From Astragalus membranaceus (taxonomy: Eukaryota; Streptophyta; Magnoliopsida; Fabales; Fabaceae): DNA of 64,000 nucleotides. The stretch spans positions 32,967,799 through 33,031,798 of the forward strand of contig CM076851.1 in assembly GCA_039519185.1 (NCBI GenBank), given 5' to 3'. The notes beneath the pieces were generated by a model, which worked only from the letters and a program-made list of their open reading frames with translations, searched no databases and had not been told where the DNA came from. The position numbers and the translations under genes are program-made. Every line of letters begins with the position of its first letter. Positions within the stretch are counted from its first letter, which is position 1. Positions 35,757 through 45,400 of the stretch are shown in pieces.

Positions 35757-37329
35757 TTACCTACCCCATCAAAATCAACCTTGTCCTCAAGGTTGTAGAA
35801 ATTTTCTCCATGAATAAACTTTCCTGGATCCCATTGCTTGGATTGGAATGGCCAAAGAGCTTTAGACATTTTGAAAGGTACACCGGGATCCCAGTGTTGG
35901 TTGCTTCCCATTCTCACTAGGGTAATGTAGCCATGAGGTCCCAAATTGACAACCATTAGTCGCTCAGGATCGAAGAAGACTGACATGAAAACAAGCACAT
36001 TTCCATACAAGCTAGTAGTGGCAAGTTGGTCATTAATGACAACAGAAGCTTTGGACAAAATAAATGTTGGAGCAGTCAATGCCCAAGGTCCAATTTTACA
36101 CCTGTCAAATATGTTTGAGAGATAATAGCAAGGGAGTCCAGTATATAGGCTTTTGAATTCAAAGTATTTGAGGTCTCTGGTGTGTGCCATGATAGACTTG
36201 AATATAGCTTCATGTACCAACATAGTTAGTTGGTGTAGGATATCCTCAAACCCCATCAAAGCAACAGTAGCATAATTAATTTGAACAGAATTAGCAACCT
36301 CCTGGGAGTACTGTGTAGTTGTGTCATCTCTTGGGCTAACCTCCATGTCAGAGTACATAAAAGTGCACCCCACTTCAAACCAGCAATTAATCTTTACATA
36401 GACAATTAATACAGCTTTTTCATACACTTGAGATGTTGTGTGAATGTGATCAATTTGATAAACAACCTGCTCATCAATGTCAAGCAAACCCAAGGCATTG
36501 GATAGCCCAAAGTATCCATGAAGAGATAATTCAACTAGCATAGGCACTTTTCCAAAAGGAATCTCTAGCAGATATAGCAGGAAAAAATCACACGCAGCAG
36601 TATCACCACCCATATTGTGGGATACATATGCAAATATTGGAACATGGAAATGGAAAATCAAAACAAGCAGAAGCATATCCCATAGCATCTGGAATTGGAG
36701 TATAATGGTAATAAATGATAAGTGGTTTTGTGTTGTGATGATGAAACTAATAAGAGGAGTCCCACCAATATAAGGAAGTGAAAAACCTTCATAGCTAAAC
36801 TTGATAACTTCCCCATAATTGTAGTCCCAAAACCTCGTGTAATTGTCTTGAATTGAATTACTAAAATATGAGAATATTAATGTGCCAGATGAAGATTGGA
36901 ATGTATAAATGTGAGACGTATGGTAAGATTCAAATTGAATAAAAATGAAGGGACAAGCACTCATATGCACTAGCATGAAAAACTCATTGCAAAGCTCCCT
37001 GGGTAAACGACTTTGTGATAGAGCCAATCCCCACATTGAACCCCTTTCAAACCCATTCACACCATTATACGTCATGACAACTGGATACCCATTAAGCATT
37101 GTGAACAAACCAGCTATTCTATACCCATAAAATGACAAGTTCAAAGAAACCACAGGCTGGTGAAGCATTTTATCAAATATAAGTCGTGCAATACTCAGAA
37201 AATTATGAATATGAGAAGAACGATGGATTGGTGTGAGATGAAACCTCTGATGATCTGGTGGCTCCGGTGGTGGATCCGGATCCGCATAAAATCCCAAAAC
37301 TGAGAGTGAGTGGATGTCATCCACTACAA

Positions 37330-37575
37330 GAATTCCGGTGATTTCCGAGGGAAAAATCCCTCAGAAAAGCAGGAAAATCGGTCGCTAATTCACGTTTCCG
37401 ACGGAATTTCCGACGGACAAAATTCCGTTGGATAAACGGTCCTCGCAAACGATTTCCGACGGAAAATTCCCTCGGAAACGTTTCCGTCGCAAATCCCTCG
37501 GAAACTCCCTCGGAAATATCCCTCGCAAATCCCTCGGAAATCCCTCACAAATATCCCTCGCAAATCCCTCGGAAA
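37330..37575. repeat. left subterminal repeats of CACTA-2
   Basis: Many copies of tccgacggaa, ccctcggaaa and ccctcgcaaa in both orientations. The matching right array is at 40630-40800. Confidence 0.85.
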
Positions 37576-38000
37576 CATTAATTCACAGCAAAAAAAAAAA
37601 AACTATATATGTCACATACACTCAAGCCATTTAAGTGCATTATTGGGGTGGGGGGATACAAAACTGATTAAAAGGAGCTTATAAAAGTAGAACTTGAAAG
37701 TAATTTATCTTTTCATTGCCATTAAAACCATTATCTTTCCAGGAAAAAAATGAACAAAATTACAAAAATGAACAAAACTACTTGTTATCTTTTCTTAATA
37801 GAACAAAATTTTCAGTAAATTTATCCATACTTGCAATAATAAATTAAGCAATCTAGCATCAGGCAGATCGGACACTGAACTTCCATGCTAATCTATGTAA
37901 ATAAAGCTATATAATACAATAGTTATGAAGGAAAAAGGCCAATCATAATGATGCTGACAAATCCATGTTCCCTTTCAGAACTAATTTAGAGAGGAAAAAG

Positions 38001-38186
38001 CTAAAGTATAACAGGACCAGAAGAAGTAGCTGTTTTAAACAAACCAGTAGAAATCTCCTTGTCGATCATGAAAATGAATTTTAAAGTCCCCAACCAAACC
38101 AACTCTGTCAGCCCAGGCTCCCCCGGCAATGCAAATACCACAATTCCTTTCCTCGGTGCACTGATCCAAAAATCTTCTGGCTGCAA
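38001..38186 (-). pseudogene. unassigned exon-like fragment in CACTA-2
   Basis: Open minus-strand stretch with EDFWISAPRKGIVVFALPGE and ending TSSGPVIL before a stop. A GCAG-like acceptor precedes it near 38182. It probably derives from a captured or element gene, but I do not recognise the family. Confidence 0.35.
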
Positions 38187-38772
38187 ACAAGTTTCAAGGC
38201 ATATTCAGTAATCAAATTCAAATGCTAAATGCTAACATTGAGGCTTTGGGAAAAAAATCAAAATTCATCAAAGAAGGCATCAGAAATGGCATGCTTTGGT
38301 TCTATTAATTCTAAATCCTGTGCAGATCATGCACAAAACACCATAGGATACACAACTCATGCACAAAACTATGCAATCTAGTAATTACCACTCTACAATT
38401 TCATCATGAAATAAATATAATAAAGCATTTCAACCATTTCAACCATTTCAACAACATGTGGAAAGTGGGAGGAAAGTGGTGATGAGTTGAGTGGGAGAGA
38501 GTGGCGGTGACTACTGACTAGTGAGGTGGGGAACGGTAGTTTTAACTTTTGGGGTTAGAAGCATTTTAGTCTTTTATGTTGGCAACGAGAGATGGACGAA
38601 TCAAAAGGGGAGGTAAGATATAAGTTCTTATGTTTTTTGATAAACAAATACAAATGCCTTTAATCTTCCCATCAAGTAATCTAAACACAAACAATTGAAA
38701 TGATAATAAAAAAATCAGGCTTTCTTTCTAATACTTAAGTATGGTCATATATATTAATTGCATGAAATCTCA

Positions 38773-39000
38773 TTCTTCAGCAGTGGCGCTTGCAGCACTC
38801 AGATCAACAGAAAGATCCAGAACCTACAAAAACCAACAGAAAGAATATGATCAAGAAAAAAATGTGTATTTAAAAGTGTAGCAACGTATTCAATATGTAA
38901 TTTCAATTGTATAGTAATTAAACATTACAAACCTTTCCAGTGATGTTACTGTACATCTGAACCACATCTTTTACTGTGGTTTCAAAGTGTGTGGTAGCAT
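38773..39000 (-). pseudogene. two unassigned exon-like fragments in CACTA-2
   Basis: Minus-strand piece YDATTHFETTVKDVVQMYSN (about 38935-39008), with a GT donor after ITGK, joins in frame to LDLSVDLSAASATAEE and a stop near 38773. The splice signals look real, but the source gene was not recognised. Placed directly downstream of the RIO2 end, these could form a chimeric transcript. Confidence 0.4.
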
Positions 39001-39054
39001 CATAGCTCTGCAATACATAATTTCCAGTTAGTATAACTGATTGTCTCCCATATC

Positions 39055-39876
39055 TCACCAGCTGCTCAACTGCTTTTGGATTTTGGAATTGAGATGACTT
39101 ACCACCCTTGTCTTTGTAGGAATTCCTAGATGCAAGTGTCTTTCGTCCCCTATGAGCTACTGCTATAGCACGCCGTCTTTGCTTATTCAAGCTCTTTACG
39201 AGTTCAGCTTCATTTCCCATTGCATCTTCATCGTTTTCCTCCTGTAAATTAAAATTACTACTGTTATGGTTTTCATGTAAAGGCTGGATAAAAAGGGTTC
39301 AATAAACTAGAATATAGTATTTGCTTTCGCAAAGAATTTCATTTATTTGATCTTCACAGAAAGTTAAATTATCATATCAGTCTACCATACTACCCATCTG
39401 AACTGAATTAAGGAACCATGATAGGTGCCTTTCACATCATAGTTTTTGCCAATGATTTAATAAAAGAGTATCTTATTTAAATACCTTTTACTTTTACTTT
39501 TCAAGAGCCGATGCAGGGAAATAAGGTTCTATAATAAACAAGTTACAACACATAATACATCCTTATTTGGTTTAAATCCTTGAATAATGCATTCATTGGT
39601 AGCTAACTATGGTGTTTGTAAAGAATTTGAAAAAGGATGTAATAGAAGGGCACAAGTATACTACAATTCCTTTTTAATAAGGCTGGCAGAGTGGCAGAAA
39701 GAACACCATTACCCAAAACAAATCAGCATGAAGAGGAAGAACAAAACACTTAGATATCCATTCAATTAAAAGAGTAGAAATTAGCTTACATTGTCGTTGG
39801 CATCTTCCTTTTCAGATCCACTGCTTTCACCTGCTTCACGGCTCTCCTCTTTTCCCAGATTATCATGTCCCTCGTC
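39055..39876 (-). pseudogene. RIO2: captured 3' exons of a RIO2 protein kinase gene
   Basis: Two exons with correct splice borders. 39876-39790 (29 codons, acidic, DEGHDNLGKEESREAGESSG) ends at a GT donor. 39241-39055 follows an AG acceptor and reads AELVKSLNKQRRRAIAVAHR, then TLASRNSYKDKGG. The original C-terminus, NSKIQKQLSSW and a TGA stop, is visible one frame over at 39055-39090, so a 1-base deletion lies just before it. This tail is characteristic of plant RIO2, an atypical kinase for 40S ribosome maturation. The kinase domain itself is absent, so no enzyme is coded. Confidence 0.8.
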
Positions 39877-40008
39877 CTGTTAAAACATGATTTCTTCAAC
39901 AATCCTTCAATCAAGATTGCAGAAAACAGCATTGCATAACTAATGATAATAGAGGATCTGTTAGCTACGGTTAAGTAATTAGCTTGGCACATGATCTGTT
40001 AGCTAATG

Positions 40009-40140
40009 ATAATATAGTCCATAGCTTCAAGCTTTGTTCTTATTTCGGATGCAGAATCATTGTCTCCATCAAGGAGGAGAACCCTAAGTCCCTTTGGAAA
40101 ATCTTTGCATTTTTGTAAATCATTGGCAGTGCAAACCATA
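40009..40140 (-). pseudogene. APRR2: captured first coding exon of APRR2 (pseudo-response regulator 2)
   Basis: Starts MVCTANDLQKCKDFPKGLRV at 40140, continues with LLLDGDNDSASEIRTKLEAM and runs out near 40009. This matches the N-terminus of the receiver-like domain of APRR2, a GARP-type transcription factor linked to plastid development and pigmentation. About 44 codons remain. The fragment is the most 5' captured piece in CACTA-2 and could supply a start codon to a chimeric transcript running leftward to the RIO2 exons. Confidence 0.75.
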
Positions 40141-40279
40141 GCTTGTTTGGCATCCTCTCTCTGTCCCCTACACAACATCCATATGAGATCACAATTTTAA
40201 GCAGGCAGAAGGAAAGGAAAAATAAAAAGAAAATAAAAAAATGGAACTCACTGGTTGTTGGACGCGAAACAGTGCAGTG

Positions 40280-40600
40280 GACGGTGGTGAACGCGAGAGA
40301 GATGAACGGAAATTTCGGTACGGGTTCCCAGCGAATAGTGGCGAAACCATGGTGGTGTTCACGGTGGTGCTTCGATTTGGTTTCTGCTGCAACTCTTTCG
40401 CGACGAAGAAGAAAGAAGGGTGTGGGTCGGGTCTGGTCTGGTTTCGCGAGGAGGAGAAGGAGTGGTGGTGGCCGGCGACGCAACAGGGAAAGTGGTGGTG
40501 GCCAGCGGATGCGACAGTGAGAGTGGAGAGTGGTGGCTGAGAGTGGGGAGGGAACTTTAGGGTTAGAGTGTGAGAGTGAAAGTGAGGGTGGGACACGGTT
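40280..40600. other. GC/GA-rich segment at the right end of CACTA-2
   Basis: Rich in ggtggtgg, gtggccgg and gagagtg words, upstream of the minus-strand captured exons and just inside the subterminal array. Probable promoter or leader region by position. No protein is supported, although both strands are open for about 100-140 codons. Confidence 0.45.
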
Positions 40601-40629
40601 CCCAGCGTTCTTTTAGATTTAGGTGAGAA

Positions 40630-40800
40630 ACGGTTCCGACGGATATGTATGCGTTTCCGACGGAAACTTACCTCGGAAATTAGCGACGGGTATAAATTCC
40701 CTCGGAAAGATAAGTGAAAAACACACTAAACACGTAGCGAGGGAATTATCCGTCGGAAAAGAACATATTACCGACCAAAATAAATCCCTCGGAAATATGT
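40630..40800. repeat. right subterminal repeats of CACTA-2
   Basis: ttccgacggaaac, cctcggaaat and ccctcggaaa words, the counterpart of the left array. Confidence 0.85.
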
Positions 40801-41770
40801 GGTAGCTAAATCAGCATATTCTTGTAGTGATCTTGGTTGAGAATAGACGCTCGAACCAGCGATGCATAACGAAACTCGTAGTCAATGACAGATTTGCAAT
40901 TTCGAAGCGATTCCGTAGTGACGATCGTCATCTCTATTGCTGCTTCCGGTGGTCGTAGCAAACTTTGCTCCTCCTGAGGGCGATTAGTTTCTGATGTGTA
41001 CCGATTCGTTGGAATCACACAGAGCACATTTTCTTCCGCAATCGTACTAGTATGCCATTGATGATCGGGTGGAGCTGGTGGTGGTGGAGGCATTGTTGAA
41101 CCGTTGCTTGCGAAACTTGGATCTGGCGTATCTGTGACGACGCGGCAGTGACGATCGGCTGGTTTCGGTGGTGTTTGTGGTAGCGGAGGATTGGCCACTA
41201 CAACATGGTTCGAATGTCGCGGCGGTGGAACAAATCGCTCCGCCATCAATTCCTCCGTCAATGGAGACTGCTCCTCCTTCAAAATCGAAATCGGAATCAG
41301 AGAGAGTGAGCCATGCATCGCGGATACAAAGTCATCAGGATCAGAGACGGTGAAGGAATCCAAAGCGAAATTGGTCACTGATTGTGAATCAAATTCCAAC
41401 TCTGAAACCACGATCGGTGCTTGAAGGAAAGCTGGTATCAACGGATAAGAAGGCACTTCTGTTGGCTCCTCTGGTGATGGTAAAAGGTGCTGCCATTCAG
41501 GTTTGAAGTGCCAAAGAAAAGGAGGAATGAACGATTCCCAACTTGCCATTGGATGATGAGGAGACCATTGAAGCCACCATTTTAGAGGAGAACCTTGCAA
41601 CCCAAAGGCAGCTATGAGCAGTTTTGACGTTGATGAAATTCCCGTTTCAGAAAAGTATTTGTCGATGTCAAGCACCCATCCGTAAGCATCATTGTCACCG
41701 TTAAATACCGGAATGTCGTCTCGTGGAAGAAGAGGGTGTGAAGAACTCATGGTAGAGAGGGGTTCAACAC

Positions 41771-41783
41771 AATGAAAGCACCA
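41771..41783 (-). promoter_or_regulatory. candidate primer-binding site
   Basis: Minus strand TGGTGCTTTCATT, one base after the 5' LTR. It matches 12 bases with the site of the gypsy element at 18402-23698. Confidence 0.65.
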
Positions 41784-41784
41784 T

Positions 41785-42062
41785 TGATACGTTCTCGGAA
41801 TTCGAGGACCGAGATACCTCCTAAAGAATGGTTAAAGAGAGGAAATAGACTTTGATTATATTTCATTCATACCAATTATGTGGTCAATACAACGCTTATA
41901 TAGGCTAGTGGATACACACCATAAAAGAGGATACATCACACACACCATAACATTACTACCTAACAAACTAATAAGAGAATATCCCTAAAAAGTCCCTTCT
42001 AGAATATACTAAAAGAGTATACTAAAAGAGTCATTATTTCATTGACCTCCATGATCATATCA
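41785..42062 (-). repeat. 5' LTR of the non-autonomous element
   Basis: 278 bp, about 99% identical to 35479-35756, followed by the target duplication CATTC. It ends 369 bases from the stop codon of the gibberellin oxidase gene. Confidence 0.95.
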
Positions 42063-42067
42063 CATTC

Positions 42068-42430
42068 TCACACAATACACATGGCATTCTTAAAGATTTT
42101 CTAGCCAAAAAGAAAAACAACAATACATAGTAACCCAAAAACAGATTTCATGTTGGTAAAAAAAAAAACTACAGAACCTGTAACTATTTATTAATTACTT
42201 TTTAATTATAATAAAGAAAGCTATAACTATTTGATGAAGATTGAAGAATAGTAATGAACCCAATAAATCCCCTCTTCCCCTTTTATCAAAGTTAACATAA
42301 GCAAAATTGTTGAGACATTGTAGGAAATTAAGTATACAATATAATGATATAAATATAGTTATATACCACCTGAAAAGGAAAAATAAAAAGCTTTACACTC
42401 TGGTATTGTATTGTAACGAAATAAACAATA
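42068..42430. other. 3' flank of the gibberellin oxidase gene
   Basis: AT-rich, no separate feature. It should contain the 3' UTR and polyadenylation site of the gene on the minus strand. Confidence 0.5.
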
Positions 42431-45400
42431 TTAAACTGCTGGTGATGAGGAATTCCTGAAAAGGTCAATGCGGCTGTCTCCAAGTCTAAGAGAGTAGGTG
42501 AGTGTCTTATAATCAGCCCAAGTGAAAGTTTTAAAGAGAAGGGAGGGCCTCTTTTGTGTAACCATAACTGATGGAACAACAATGGATGCATCAAGTGGTG
42601 GAGCCCCAAAATATGCTACCGACATTCTACACTTGTATGAGTTGGTCACGGCCCTATGTCTCACGCTTACAAATCTTCCATTTGTCATAACCTTTTAAGA
42701 GAGAATGTAATAAATCAAATCAGTTACTATTTTTGTATCATCTATTACTTATTAATTTTAAGCCTAACTTGTCACCTACCTAGCTTTATATTCTTATATT
42801 ACATTACATACCCTAAGTTTAATTCTATTCTTTTGTTAAGTTCTACTACTTTGCATGTTGGTTTGTCCTTTCTAACATGTTATGTTTATCTATTTTTAAC
42901 AATAATCAAAATCATGTCATGAGATAGTAAGATATATATCCAAATCTGTTGCAACTATGTATCTGTCCTCCCTTTTAGTATGTCTATCTATCTATACGCT
43001 TAGTTGCGTTACGGACCGCAACATTTATCAAGGTTTTTCATGTTGTCGTGACAGTCGATCAAAAGTAAGGGTGTATCAGCTATATATATTTTATCGAGTA
43101 TAGGTTAGATATATTGTCATAAGAGCATCCACTCACTACAATCTAGATTATCCTATCAAAGATCAAATAGTTTGCATATTCGAAGTTTAATTTAGCATAG
43201 TTAAAATACAAATCGTTTAATTTTGATTAAAGGATGCATCTGCATCGACTATGTGATTTTACAACTACGCCTAACTCAAACTTCATATTTTATCGCAATG
43301 GTCCGTGATATTAAGGATGACCACGCGACCGTAATTAGTAATTTCATACTAATGTCTATAATTATACTCATTTTGTTTTCATGTATAAGAAAAATGCAGT
43401 TTTCGGTTTATTAAATAACTGATGTATATTTTTTTTATCAAATAAATAACTGATCATGATCATTAGCTTACCATAACACAAGTAGACTTTAATTTCAACT
43501 CATTTCTTATTAATTTTTTTAGAGGTATAAATTAATTCCTACTTTCTATATGGTGGTTAAAAAAGGCAAGGCAGTCCCCCAGAGCCAGACCCCCTACACT
43601 AACACAATATTTTGTTTATAAAAAATGAAACAAATTCATGTGTAATAAATAAATAAGAAACACAAATACCTGTAGAAGATCACCAACATTAACACAGAAA
43701 GCAGATGGGTCAGGAGTAACTGGGTTCCACACACCATCTTGAAGAGAAATTTGAAGTCCTTCAACATCATTAGATCTAAGAATTGTAATAATCTGAGGGT
43801 CAGAATGTTCTCCAAAGCCAACTTTATTATAGTTGCAAGAATGAGACTTGTTGTTGTCTTTGTTAAGTATAGGTGGGTAGTGATTGAGCCTAAGAATTGA
43901 GTCACTATCAGAATTTTTGATTAATTTGCTGAAAAACATTTTATCAGGGACCCCCAATCCTTCTGCTATTAGCTCCAATATCTCACATGCTACTTCCCTC
44001 ACTGCTTCTGTGTATGCACTCATTGTAGATCTGTCATGTACAATTATATAGTAGTATGTTCAGATTAGTTATAACAGAATAGAATATATATATAATGGTT
44101 GCTTGCTTCTTCTTATAAAACTAAAGAGCAATGCTCATTAAAGTAGGTAGAATGGGGACTGGTTTATAGAGCAGCTTTATTTACAAGGATCTGGTTTTTT
44201 TGTAATTTTTTAAAATTGTATAAATAAATATTTGAGAGTCTCAGGGAGCACCAAGAATAACGACGAGTTAGTCAATGAATCAGACCACCAAAAAATTTGG
44301 ACGCCACATTTCCATCCAAAATTTTAAGACATTAGGTATCTGGATCTGCTCTCTTATATATTCTTAGGTTAGCTCATTATACAGCAGTAACCCGTTTACA
44401 GTTTAGCCATTTCAATTCCCACAGCACATCTACCAAACAGTGAAGTGAAAGTAAGGTGATAGTTGTAGATGCATGAAAGGTTAAAACCAGCAGTGAAGCT
44501 ATTTCAGTGCCCCCAATCAAGACCGGTTGAGATTGACCAGACACTTCACTGCCACTACCTGCTCTACTTCATTTCTGGTTTTGGTTATTTTGGCAAGCAA
44601 ATAACTCCCTCGGTTTTGTATTATATGTCGTTTTGGGTCATTTCACACATATTAAGAAAAGTAGTTAATTTTGTATGTGAAAAAAAATTGTAAGTTAGTT
44701 TACCAAATTAACCTTATTAATGATGACATTGTAAAAATAAATTAATAAAGTTATGAAATAGATATTATTAAATAATGAAACGTATAGTAAGAAAAAAATA
44801 TTAATATTTAATTGAGATTTTAAAAAATCATGGATTATATAACAATTTTTAGTAATTAATAACGAATTTTTTTCATAACATTTACGGAATTAAATTATTC
44901 ACCAAAACATTGAGGTTCAGCTTTTACATAGTTATTGATTGATTTGATAGGACGTTTTTGATGTAACTGAAATCTATGTCAATCTGAAACCCAATCTTTA
45001 TCCAACAGTACAATTGTCAATTACTACTTCATTTTCTTTTTTAATTTCTGCTCAAAATTCTTATTTTATTTCCCTCTTTTCCTTAAAAAAATCATAACCA
45101 TGAGTAAATCACTATCATGCAATCGTAAGGTCTAACACAATTTAGTTATTTGACTAAATATCTTTTGAGATTTTTACTTTGTGTGCTTAATTTTCAGATG
45201 AAATTTATCACTACGGAGAGTTGACATGACAATATAACATAGACAAGAATGCTACTTAAACTTTGGAGAGTGAAAAAGGATGTTGGATTGGATTTCTTTG
45301 TAGTTAGTTTGACACTCGAGAAGTTCAAGGCAGTCTGATCTTGATCGGATGGTCAAAATTTAAACTTCGAAATTTTATAATAAATAAAATAAAAAACTCT

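Larger units (their letters stand above)
37322..40829 (-). mobile_element. gene-capturing CACTA element, 3.5 kb (CACTA-2)
   Basis: The ends are CACTACAAGAAT at 37322 and its inverted copy ending at 40829. The 3-bp target duplication ATC is perfect (37319-37321 and 40830-40832). Subterminal repeats built on TCCGACGGAAA and CCCTCGGAAA fill both ends. No TNP2 or ULP1 gene is present. Instead the minus strand carries host-gene fragments with their introns: RIO2 and APRR2, plus unassigned exon-like pieces. This is a non-autonomous Pack-CACTA inserted in the reading frame of a young LTR element, hence younger still. Confidence 0.93.
35693..41750 (-). pseudogene. 848-codon gag-fusion reading frame interrupted by CACTA-2
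   Basis: First part 41750-40830 (307 codons) starts MSSSHPLLPRDD and carries a gypsy-type gag fold signature (IPVFNGDNDAYGWVLDIDKY, LQGSPLKWWLQW, WESFIPPFLWHFKPEW), followed by a proline-rich stretch. Second part 37318-35693 (541 codons) is in the same phase: the target duplication (GAT on the minus strand) is a whole Asp codon, so excision on paper restores one open frame. Most of the second part is unlike anything I recognise; it is rich in aromatic residues. Only its tail (FYNLEDKVDFDGVGND) resembles the C-terminus of chromovirus integrases. No stop or frameshift was seen in 848 codons apart from the insertion. Confidence 0.8.
35479..42062 (-). mobile_element. young non-autonomous LTR retrotransposon (gag-type), split by a CACTA
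   Basis: LTRs at 35479-35756 and 41785-42062, both 278 bp and starting TGATACGTTC, differ at only about two bases. The flanks are the perfect 5-bp duplication CATTC (35474-35478 and 42063-42067). On the minus strand the primer site TGGTGCTTTCATTG adjoins the 5' LTR and a GGGGTAGGT tract adjoins the 3' LTR. Without the inserted CACTA (37322-40829 plus 3 bp) the element is about 3.1 kb. It has a gypsy-like gag start but no protease, reverse transcriptase or integrase, so it must move using enzymes of another element. Confidence 0.93.

Noticed and set aside
37318..37324. GTG at 37322-37324 as the start codon of the 541-codon frame
   Set aside because: That codon lies in the CACTA terminus; the frame is the continuation of the gag-type frame across the insertion.
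40143..40596. Overlapping open frames on both strands (100-147 codons) as genes
   Set aside because: They arise from GC/GA-rich low-complexity sequence in a CACTA leader region; only the APRR2-like segment has family support.
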